Origin: Rhodobacter calidifons
GTDB taxonomy: Bacteria > Pseudomonadota > Alphaproteobacteria > Rhodobacterales > Rhodobacteraceae
Direction: 5' to 3'
DNA: 64,000 nucleotides
Assembly (NCBI RefSeq): GCF_011174775.1
Contig: NZ_JAANHS010000001.1
Coordinates: 62,001 to 126,000, forward strand
The position numbers and the translations under genes were made by a program. Under the pieces are notes generated by a model. That model was not told where the DNA came from. It saw only the letters and a program-made list of their open reading frames with translations, and did not search any database. This document shows positions 55,239-62,167 of this stretch, one piece after another. Within the stretch, counting starts at the first letter, position 1, and every line of letters begins with the position of its first letter.

Positions 55239-56117
55239 ATGTTCGAGTTCTGCGCTGATCCGAAAGCCATCGAGGGCCTGACCTGGGCCGTCTGCTATCT
55301 GACCTCGGCCAAACACATCCAGTTCTACTGGTCCTTCGTGACGGTCCTGCTGCTTCTGGCCATCACGGCGCCCGCGGCCCTTGCGATGGGCTTCGTGGGG
55401 GCCACCGCCGCGCGGTCGCATGTCGCTCCGGTCAGCTGGCTGGGCAAGATCTACATCTGGATGGTGCGCGGGGTGCCCGACATCATCTTCTTCCTGTTCT
55501 TCGTCATCGCGCTGGATCAGATCATCGAATACGGCAAAAGCCTGATCGTCTGCGAAAACCACGCCTGGCCCTGGCAGGGACTTGAATTCCGCGTCTGCCC
55601 CGAAGCCAAGGTGCCGCTGGCCCGGTCCTCGGCCTTCTGGCACCAGGCCTATGGCTTCATGCTGGCGGTCGTCACCTTCGCCATCGTCTTCGGCGCCTTC
55701 GTCGCCAATGTGATCTACGGCGCGATGCAGGCCGTGCCCCGCGCGCAACCGGAAACCGCCGAGGCCTACGGCATGAGCCGGGCCCAGACCTTCCGCCGCA
55801 TCCTCATTCCGCAGATGTGGATCTACGCCCTGCCCGGCCTCGGCAATCTGTGGATGATCCTCATCAAGGCCACGCCGCTCTTGTTCCTGCTGGGGGTCAG
55901 GGACATCGTCTATTACGCCCGCGAACTGGGCGGGTCGAAGACCCAGGCCTACGAATACCCGCACGGCGACTGGCGGCTGTGGTATTTCCTGGCGCTGATG
56001 GTCTTCTACCTGGCCTTCACCCGCGTCTCGGAAATCGGCATCGCGCGGATCACCCGCAAGCTCAGCCATGGCCAGGCCACGGCAGGCGGCGAGGCCCTGC
56101 GGAGGGCCGGCGCATGA
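55239..56117 (+). CDS. Polar amino acid-type ABC transporter permease (HisQ/OccQ-like)
   Basis: 292 residues, about five to six transmembrane helices. The EAA loop is at ETAEAYGMSRAQTFRRILIPQMW. It also carries an N-terminal extension and a long loop (about residues 95-125, with two Cys) compared with typical HisQ (about 230). Its TGA overlaps the ATG of a 25-codon ORF (56114) that precedes the second permease gene. Confidence 0.88.
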   Translation: MFEFCADPKAIEGLTWAVCYLTSAKHIQFYWSFVTVLLLLAITAPAALAMGFVGATAARSHVAPVSWLGKIYIWMVRGVPDIIFFLFFVIALDQIIEYGKSLIVCENHAWPWQGLEFRVCPEAKVPLARSSAFWHQAYGFMLAVVTFAIVFGAFVANVIYGAMQAVPRAQPETAEAYGMSRAQTFRRILIPQMWIYALPGLGNLWMILIKATPLLFLLGVRDIVYYARELGGSKTQAYEYPHGDWRLWYFLALMVFYLAFTRVSEIGIARITRKLSHGQATAGGEALRRAGA

Positions 56118-56191
56118 GCGTGCAAAAGTTTTCGAAAACTTTTGCAAATTCCTTCGAAGGAATTTGTCCCGCCGGGGAGACCGGCGCATGA
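56114..56191 (+). CDS. 25-codon ORF carried by a palindromic repeat, bridging two permease genes
   Basis: ATG at 56114 overlaps the stop of the first permease gene (ATGA), and its own TGA (56189-56191) overlaps the start of the second permease gene (ATGA). The encoded peptide starts MSVQKFSKTFANSFEG. Almost all of it comes from the two palindromes at 56121-56166. It is probably not a functional peptide but may keep translation coupled between the two permeases. Confidence 0.5.
   Translation: MSVQKFSKTFANSFEGICPAGETGA
56121..56166. repeat. Two abutting perfect palindromes inserted at a start codon
   Basis: Palindrome 1 spans 56121-56146 (26 bp, arms TGCAAAAGTTTTC) and palindrome 2 spans 56145-56166 (22 bp, arms CAAATTCCTTC); they share two bases. 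The element is AT-rich against its surroundings and is flanked by a near-perfect 16-bp direct repeat CCGGCGCATGAGC(G/A)TG at 56107-56122 and 56181-56196. This looks like insertion of a REP- or MITE-like unit with duplication of the target. Confidence 0.75.
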
Positions 56192-57021
56192 GCATGACCT
56201 GCTGGGAAACCATCCAGGCCTATGGCCTGCGCTCCATCGGGATCGGCGAGAACCTCCTGCCGCGGTCCGACTTCACGCTGTGCCAGCAGTTCACCCTGAT
56301 CGGGTCGGGGATGCTGTGGAACCTCTACTTCGGCATCCTGGCGCTGCTGGCGGGGTTCTTCCTGGCAAATGCGGTCGCGCTGGCCAAGTCCGCGCGCAAC
56401 CCCTGGATCCGCAAGCCTGCCGAGTGGTTCGTCTTCATCTTCCGCGGCTCGCCCTTGTTCATCCAGTTCTTCCTGGCCTACGAGGCGCTGGTCCTTCTGC
56501 CCAAGGGCGGGATCGACATCCTGGGGATCTACCTCAACACCGCCTGGACCACCCGGGCCTGGGCCGGCGCGCTTCTGGTCCTGTTCCTGAACACCGCCGC
56601 CTATTCGGCCGAGATCTTCCACGGCGCGCTGAAATCGATCCCCAAGGGCGACCTCGAGGCCGCCGAGGCCTACGGCCTGACCGGCTGGAAGAAATTCATC
56701 CGCATCGAATGGCCCACCATGCTGCGCCTTGGCTGGCCCGCCTACACCAACGAGGCGATCTTCCTGTTCCACGCCACGACGCTGGTGTTCTTTTCGGGCT
56801 TCCCGGCCTTCGGGCAGAAGGGCGATGCGCTCTATTACGCGAAGTATTTTGCCGACAAGACCTTCAACCCCTTCATCCCCTATCCGATCGTCGCCTTCTA
56901 TTTCATCCTGCTGACCCTCGCCGTCACCACGTTCTACGGACAGATCAACAAGCGGCTGAACCGGCACCTGCCCTCCAACAGCCGAAGCAGAATCCGCTTG
57001 CGTCCGAACCTGATCCGGTAG
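56188..57021 (+). CDS. Polar amino acid-type ABC transporter permease (HisM/OccM-like)
   Basis: 277 residues with about six transmembrane helices; EAA loop at DLEAAEAYGLTGWKKFIRIEWPTMLR. Pairs with the preceding permease. The ATG at 56188 lies in the second copy of the 16-bp direct repeat that flanks the inserted palindromes, so it is a duplicated start site; the original start was probably the equivalent ATG at 56114. C-terminus is basic. Confidence 0.88.
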   Translation: MSMTCWETIQAYGLRSIGIGENLLPRSDFTLCQQFTLIGSGMLWNLYFGILALLAGFFLANAVALAKSARNPWIRKPAEWFVFIFRGSPLFIQFFLAYEALVLLPKGGIDILGIYLNTAWTTRAWAGALLVLFLNTAAYSAEIFHGALKSIPKGDLEAAEAYGLTGWKKFIRIEWPTMLRLGWPAYTNEAIFLFHATTLVFFSGFPAFGQKGDALYYAKYFADKTFNPFIPYPIVAFYFILLTLAVTTFYGQINKRLNRHLPSNSRSRIRLRPNLIR

Positions 57022-57029
57022 TAGGCTGG

Positions 57030-57060
57030 ATTTGATCAAATTATCCGGGCACCCGCCCGG
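57030..57060. promoter_or_regulatory. 12-bp palindrome and hairpin upstream of the first GS-like gene
   Basis: ATTTGATCAAAT (57030-57041) is a perfect 12-bp palindrome and could be an operator. It is followed directly by a hairpin CCGGGC/GCCCGG (57045-57050, 57055-57060) that may end the ABC transcript. Both lie between the permease gene and the first glutamine-synthetase-like gene. Confidence 0.4.
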
Positions 57061-57203
57061 ACCCGCGGAAACGCCGAAAAGAAGGCCTGCGGGGGAAAAG
57101 ATCGAAACCAGGGGAAGGGCCAAGGGCATGGTCCCATCCTGCGCAGGGGGCAGCCACGGCTGGCTGCGGGCGCGGGCAGATCGTGCCGTGACCTTGCGAC
57201 GAC

Positions 57204-58544
57204 ATGAACATGAAAGACTACCTCAGAAAGCACCCCGACGTGCGGACCATTCGCGTGGCCGCCGCGGACCTCAACGGACAGGCGCGGGGCAAACGCGTGC
57301 CGGCCCGCTTTGCCGAGAAGGTCGTGAAGGACGGAACGCGGTTCCCCTTCTCGGTCCTGAACCTCGACATCTGGGGCGAGGACATCGACGACAGCCCGCT
57401 GGTCTTCGAACAGGGCGACCAGGACGGGGTGTTGAAACCCACCGAACGCGGCTTCATGCCGATGCCCTGGCTCGAGGCGCCGACCGCGCTTTTGCCGATC
57501 TGGATGTTCCGCGAGAACGGCCAGCCCTACGAGGGCGACCCGCGCCATGCGCTGCGCGCTGTGGTGGACCGCTACAAGGCCCGCGGCCTGACGCCGGTCT
57601 GCGCGATGGAGCTGGAATTCTTCCTGATCGACGACTCGGGCAAGACGCTTCAGGTCCCGCCCTCGCCCCGCTCGGGCAAGCGCCGCAAGGCGGCCGAAAC
57701 GCTGTCGATCCGGGCGCTGGACGCCTTCGACACCTTCTTCACCGACCTCTACGACGCCTGCGAGGCGATGGACATTCCGGCCGACACCACGACGTCGGAA
57801 ACCGGCCTTGGCCAGTTCGAGGTCAACCTGATGCATTGCGACGACGCGCTGCGCGCCGCCGACGATGCCTGGCTGTTCAAGATGCTGGTCAAGGGCCTGG
57901 CGCGCCGGCACGGCTTCGCCGCCAGCTTCATGGCCAAGCCCTATGCCGACTATTCCGGGTCCGGCCTGCACACGCATTTCTCGGTGATCGACGAAAAGGG
58001 CGACAACATCTTCGACAGCGGCGGACCCAAAGGCACCGCGCAGCTGCGCCACGCCGTTGCGGGGTGCCTGGCGGCGATGCACGATTCCACGCTGCTCTTC
58101 GCGCCGCATCTGAACAGCTACGAACGCCTCGTGCCGGGCCGGCATGCCCCGACCGCGATCTCATGGGGCTATGAGAACCGCACCGCAGCCATCCGCATCC
58201 CGGCCGGCAACCCCGCCGCGCGGCGCATCGAACACCGGGTCGCGGGCGGGGACGTGAACCCCTACCTGATGCTCGCCGCGATCCTGGGTGCTGCCCTGAC
58301 CGGCATCGAGGACGAGGTCGAACCCCCGCCCGCCGTGACCGGCAACGCCTATGCGATGGACCTGCCGCAGATCCCCTCGACCTGGGAAGCCGCGATCGAC
58401 GCGTTCGAACATTCGGACGTGCTGTCCCGCTTCCTGCCGAAGGAACTGATCCGCAACATGGTGCAGACCAAGCGGCAGGAACTGCACTACATCGCCGAAC
58501 TGTCGCCCGAGGAAAGGGTGGAACTTTACCTCGACACCGTCTGA
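57204..58544 (+). CDS. Glutamine synthetase-family ligase (gamma-glutamyl-amine synthetase-like), copy 1
   Basis: 446 residues. GS catalytic domain with MELEFFLID (metal-binding Glu), SETGLGQFEVNL, SGSGLHTHFSV and NRTAAIRIP; N-terminal beta-grasp part is short. Belongs to the GlnT/PuuA-type non-canonical branch that ligates glutamate to amines such as putrescine, ethanolamine or isopropylamine rather than to ammonia. No adenylylation motif (NLYDLP) is seen. Located directly downstream of the ABC importer; substrate is probably the imported amine. Start is ATG 57204 or 57210. Confidence 0.85.
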   Translation: MNMKDYLRKHPDVRTIRVAAADLNGQARGKRVPARFAEKVVKDGTRFPFSVLNLDIWGEDIDDSPLVFEQGDQDGVLKPTERGFMPMPWLEAPTALLPIWMFRENGQPYEGDPRHALRAVVDRYKARGLTPVCAMELEFFLIDDSGKTLQVPPSPRSGKRRKAAETLSIRALDAFDTFFTDLYDACEAMDIPADTTTSETGLGQFEVNLMHCDDALRAADDAWLFKMLVKGLARRHGFAASFMAKPYADYSGSGLHTHFSVIDEKGDNIFDSGGPKGTAQLRHAVAGCLAAMHDSTLLFAPHLNSYERLVPGRHAPTAISWGYENRTAAIRIPAGNPAARRIEHRVAGGDVNPYLMLAAILGAALTGIEDEVEPPPAVTGNAYAMDLPQIPSTWEAAIDAFEHSDVLSRFLPKELIRNMVQTKRQELHYIAELSPEERVELYLDTV

Positions 58545-58546
58545 CC

Positions 58547-58617
58547 GCTCCTCGGTTGCCTTCGGCCCTCGTCGCTGCCCGCGCCGCGCCAAGAGACGCC
58601 GAAGGCGCAAGACGAGC
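58547..58617. repeat. Inverted-repeat element after the first GS-like gene, family member 3
   Basis: Begins GCTCCTCG...TTCGG like 29163 and 44420, and has a perfect 9-bp stem GCCTTCGGC (58558-58566)/GCCGAAGGC (58598-58606). It fills most of the gap between two co-directional genes and could terminate or modulate read-through. Confidence 0.55.
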
Positions 58618-58674
58618 CCCCTTGACCAATCCACCCCGGCGCACCCACCTTGAGGCAAAGCGAAGGACAAGACG

Positions 58675-59382
58675 ATGCAGATCGGCATCCTCCAGACCGG
58701 CGAAAGCCCCGACGCACTGCGCCACCAGGGCGACTACCCGGATTTCTTCGAGACCCTGCTTGCCGGCAAGGGCCTGACCTTCCGCCGCTGGGCCGTCCTG
58801 CGCAATGAATTTCCCGGGTCGGTGCACGACTGCGACGGCTGGCTCATCACCGGCTCGCGCCATGGCGCTTATGAACCTCACCCCTGGATCCCGCCGCTTG
58901 AGGATTTCATCCGCGCCGCCTATGCCGCGCATGTCCCTGTGGTCGGGATCTGCTTCGGCCACCAGATCATCGCCCAGGCCATGGGCGGCAAGGTAGAGAA
59001 ATTCGCCGGCGGCTGGACAGTCGGACCCACCGAATACGATTTCGGCGACCGGACCTATACGCTGAACGCCTGGCACCAGGACCAGGTCGTGAAGAAGCCC
59101 GAGATGGCGAAGGTCCTCGCCTCGACCGCGCTTTGCGAAAATGCGGCGCTCCTCTATGACGACCGCATGTTCACCGTCCAGCCCCACCCCGAATTCCGCA
59201 AGGAGTTCATGGAAGGGCTCATCAAGCACCGGGGGCCGGGTCTGGTCCCCGACGCGCTTCTGGCCGATGCCACCCAACGGCTTGACACGCCGCTCGACAG
59301 CCCGTCGATGGCCGACCGGATCGCGGACTTCTTCCTGACCCGCCAAGCCAAGACAACCGGGGCCGAGAAGCTCCGCGCCTAG
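58675..59382 (+). CDS. Class I glutamine amidotransferase-like hydrolase
   Basis: 235 residues. Nucleophile Cys93 in GICFGHQ, with His171 and Glu173 in VQPHPEF completing the triad. The whole protein is a GMP-synthase-like amidotransferase domain without a synthetase partner. In the gamma-glutamyl polyamine pathway an amidotransferase of this fold removes the gamma-glutamyl group (PuuD/SpuA role), and its place between the two GS-like genes fits that job, although PuuD itself belongs to a different subfamily. Confidence 0.85.
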   Translation: MQIGILQTGESPDALRHQGDYPDFFETLLAGKGLTFRRWAVLRNEFPGSVHDCDGWLITGSRHGAYEPHPWIPPLEDFIRAAYAAHVPVVGICFGHQIIAQAMGGKVEKFAGGWTVGPTEYDFGDRTYTLNAWHQDQVVKKPEMAKVLASTALCENAALLYDDRMFTVQPHPEFRKEFMEGLIKHRGPGLVPDALLADATQRLDTPLDSPSMADRIADFFLTRQAKTTGAEKLRA

Positions 59383-59418
59383 ACAGCGCGGGGGCCACCC
59401 CCAACCAACGTGTGACAT

Positions 59419-60774
59419 ATGTCCAAATGGACCGACCAGCTGCCCGAGGCAGCGCGCGACTACATCGGCAACCGCCGGGTGGACGAGGTGGAATGCATCA
59501 TCGGCGACATCGCCGGGGTGGCGCGCGGCAAGGCGATGCCTGCCGCGAAATTCGCCAAGCAGACCAGCTACTTCCTGCCGAATTCCATCTTCCTTCAGAC
59601 GATCACCGGCGAATGGGCCGACAACCCCTTCGACGCCTTCACCGAACCCGACATGATCCTGGAGCCCGACTGGTCCACCGCCACCGCCGCGCCCTGGACG
59701 GCGGACGTGACGCTTCAGGTGATCCACGACGCCAAGGACCAGCAGGGCAACCTCGTCCCCTTCTCGCCCCGCAACGTGTTGCGCCGGATCGTCGATCTTT
59801 ACGCCGCGCAAGGCTGGCGCCCGGTGGTCGCGCCCGAGATGGAATTCTTCCTCACCGCCCGCAACATCGACCCCAACCAGCCGGTGATCCCGCCCATGGG
59901 CCGATCCGGCCGCCGGGCAGCTGGCAAGCAGGCCTATTCCATGTCCGCCGTTGACGAATACGGCAAGGTCATCGACGACATCTACGATTATGCCGAAGCC
60001 CAGGGGCTGGAGATCGACGGCATCCTCCAGGAAGGCGGCGCGGGCCAGATCGAGCTGAACCTCGCCCACGGCGACCCGATCCGGCTGGCCGACGAGGTCT
60101 TCTTCTTCAAGCGCCTGATCCGCGAGGCGGCCCTGCGGCATGACTGCTTTGCTACCTTCATGGCCAAGCCAATCGCCGGGGAACCCGGATCGGCGATGCA
60201 CATCCACACCTCGGTCGTGGACACGAAAACCGGCAAGAACATCTTCGCCGGACCGAAGGGGGTGGAGACACCGGAATTCCTGCATTTCATCGGCGGATTG
60301 CAGAAACACCTCGGCGCCGCCGTCGCCCTGTTCGCGCCATACGTCAACAGCTACCGCCGCTACGTCCCCGACTTCGCCGCGCCCATCAACCTGGAATGGG
60401 GCCGCGACAACCGCACCACGGGCCTGCGTGTCCCGATCTCCGGCGCCTCGGCCCGCCGGGTGGAGAACCGCCTGCCGGGCATGGACTGCAACCCCTACCT
60501 CGGCATCGCGGCCACCCTCGCCTGCGGCTATCTCGGCCTGATGAACAAGACCGAGGCGCGGCCCGAATTCACCGGCTCGGCCTATATCGATTCGGAAGAC
60601 ATCCCGGTGAACCTCGGCGACGCGCTGGACCTTCTCGACGAGGACGAGGCGCTGAAGGACGTGATGGGACAGGATTTCATCAAGGTCTATGACAGCGTGA
60701 AACGGAACGAATACAAGGAGTTCCTGCAAGTCATCAGCCCGTGGGAGAGGGAGCATCTGCTCCTCAACGTCTGA
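59419..60774 (+). CDS. Glutamine synthetase-family ligase (PuuA-like), copy 2
   Basis: 451 residues. GS domain with MEFFLTARN, EGGAGQIELNL, GSAMHIHTSV and NRTTGLRVPISGASARRVENRLPG. Resembles gamma-glutamylputrescine synthetases; distinct from copy 1 (different spacing and N-terminus), so the two may act on different amines or form a mixed assembly. The next gene starts in the stop codon (ATGA-type, one-base overlap), tying it to the oxidase. Confidence 0.86.
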   Translation: MSKWTDQLPEAARDYIGNRRVDEVECIIGDIAGVARGKAMPAAKFAKQTSYFLPNSIFLQTITGEWADNPFDAFTEPDMILEPDWSTATAAPWTADVTLQVIHDAKDQQGNLVPFSPRNVLRRIVDLYAAQGWRPVVAPEMEFFLTARNIDPNQPVIPPMGRSGRRAAGKQAYSMSAVDEYGKVIDDIYDYAEAQGLEIDGILQEGGAGQIELNLAHGDPIRLADEVFFFKRLIREAALRHDCFATFMAKPIAGEPGSAMHIHTSVVDTKTGKNIFAGPKGVETPEFLHFIGGLQKHLGAAVALFAPYVNSYRRYVPDFAAPINLEWGRDNRTTGLRVPISGASARRVENRLPGMDCNPYLGIAATLACGYLGLMNKTEARPEFTGSAYIDSEDIPVNLGDALDLLDEDEALKDVMGQDFIKVYDSVKRNEYKEFLQVISPWEREHLLLNV

Positions 60775-62078
60775 TGGTCGACCTTCTGCACGCGAACGAC
60801 CGGCGGGGGGAATGGCCGGCCAGCTACTATGCTGCGACGGCCGCGCCCATCGACCGCTTTCCGGTCCTGAAGGGCGCGACCCGGGCCGATGTCTGCGTGG
60901 TCGGCGGGGGCTACACAGGCCTGTCGGCGGCGCTGCACCTCGCGCAGCGCGGTTTCGACGTGGTGCTGCTGGAAGCGCATCGCGTGGGCTTCGGCGCCTC
61001 GGGCCGCAACGGCGGTCAGGTGGGCTCTGGCCAGCGACAGGATCAGGTCTGGCTGGAAAGGACCGTGGGGCGCGAAAACGCCCGCCGCCTGTGGGATCTG
61101 GCCGAGGAAGCCAAGACCCTGGTCAAATCCCTCATCCGCGACCACGCCATGCCGGTCACCTTCCACCCGGGCATCGCCCACGCCTGCCGGTCAGAAGCCG
61201 AGGTCCGCGACGCCCACGCCTATGCCGAGAAGCTGAGACGCGACTACGGCTATCAGCATCTCGAACCGCTGGACAGAACCGGTATCCGGCGGCTGATCGG
61301 ATCGACCGAATATGTCGGCGGCGAGATCGACCGCGACGCGGGCCACCTGCATCCGTTGAACTACGCCATCGGCCTTGCGCAGGCTGCCGCGAAGGCGGGG
61401 GTCCGCATCCACGAACTTTCGGAAGTCCACCGCGTCGAACCCGGCCCGCGCCCGGTGGTCCGCACGCCCTCGGGCCACGTCGACTGCGCCACGGTGATCC
61501 TGGCCGGGAACGGCTACCTTGGCCAGCTTTCCCCCAAGGTTTCGGCAAAAGTCATGCCGATCAACAACTTCATCGTCGCAACTGAACCATTGGGTGAAGC
61601 GGCGCGCGACCTCCTCTCCGAACCCGTCGCCGTGGCCGACACCCGTTTCGTGGTGAACTACTGGCGGCTCTCCGAAGACAACCGCCTGCTCTTCGGCGGC
61701 GGAGAATCCTACGGCTACCGCTTCCCCGACATCATCAGGACCGTCTCGAAACCCATGCTGAAGGTCTATCCGCAGCTTGCGAAAACCCGGATCGACTATG
61801 CCTGGGGCGGCACCCTCGCGATCACCGTGAACCGGATGCCCTGCTTCACGCGTCCCGGTCAGAACATCCTCTCCGCCTCCGGCTATTCCGGTCACGGCGT
61901 CGCGATGGCCACCCTTGCGGGCAAGCTGATGGCCGAAGCCGCCGCGGGCCAGATGGAACGCTTCGACCTGATGGCCTCGGTCCCGCAATACCGCTTCCCC
62001 GGCGGGGCGCTGTTGCGCTGGCCGCTCCTCGTCACCGCCATGACCTGGTATGCGATGCGCGACCGGCTGGGTCTCTAG
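60774..62078 (+). CDS. FAD-dependent amine oxidoreductase (PuuB/OrdL-like)
   Basis: 434 residues. FAD motif VVGGGYTGLSAALHLAQRGFDVVLLEA (44-49 GGGYTG), FGASGRNGGQVGSG and the C-terminal SGYSGHGVAMATLAGKL are characteristic of gamma-glutamylputrescine oxidase. Oxidises the gamma-glutamyl amine produced by the preceding ligase to an aldehyde. Coupled to that gene by a one-base overlap. A matching aldehyde dehydrogenase is not in the window. Confidence 0.88.
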   Translation: MVDLLHANDRRGEWPASYYAATAAPIDRFPVLKGATRADVCVVGGGYTGLSAALHLAQRGFDVVLLEAHRVGFGASGRNGGQVGSGQRQDQVWLERTVGRENARRLWDLAEEAKTLVKSLIRDHAMPVTFHPGIAHACRSEAEVRDAHAYAEKLRRDYGYQHLEPLDRTGIRRLIGSTEYVGGEIDRDAGHLHPLNYAIGLAQAAAKAGVRIHELSEVHRVEPGPRPVVRTPSGHVDCATVILAGNGYLGQLSPKVSAKVMPINNFIVATEPLGEAARDLLSEPVAVADTRFVVNYWRLSEDNRLLFGGGESYGYRFPDIIRTVSKPMLKVYPQLAKTRIDYAWGGTLAITVNRMPCFTRPGQNILSASGYSGHGVAMATLAGKLMAEAAAGQMERFDLMASVPQYRFPGGALLRWPLLVTAMTWYAMRDRLGL

Positions 62079-62111
62079 GGTTCTTCATCTGTCCGAAAAT
62101 ATCCCGGGGGT

Positions 62112-62129
62112 CCGGGGGCTGGCCCCCGG
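62112..62129. terminator. GC-rich stem-loop before dnaG
   Basis: CCGGGGG (62112-62118) and CCCCCGG (62123-62129) around CTGG, embedded in a C/G-rich stretch that begins with a TTCATCTGTCCGAAAATATCC motif. Lies between the oxidase stop and the dnaG start; a likely terminator or a member of the local palindromic repeats. Confidence 0.55.
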
Positions 62130-62167
62130 GGGCTGCACCCGGCGCGCGATCTGATATAAGCAGAGCC

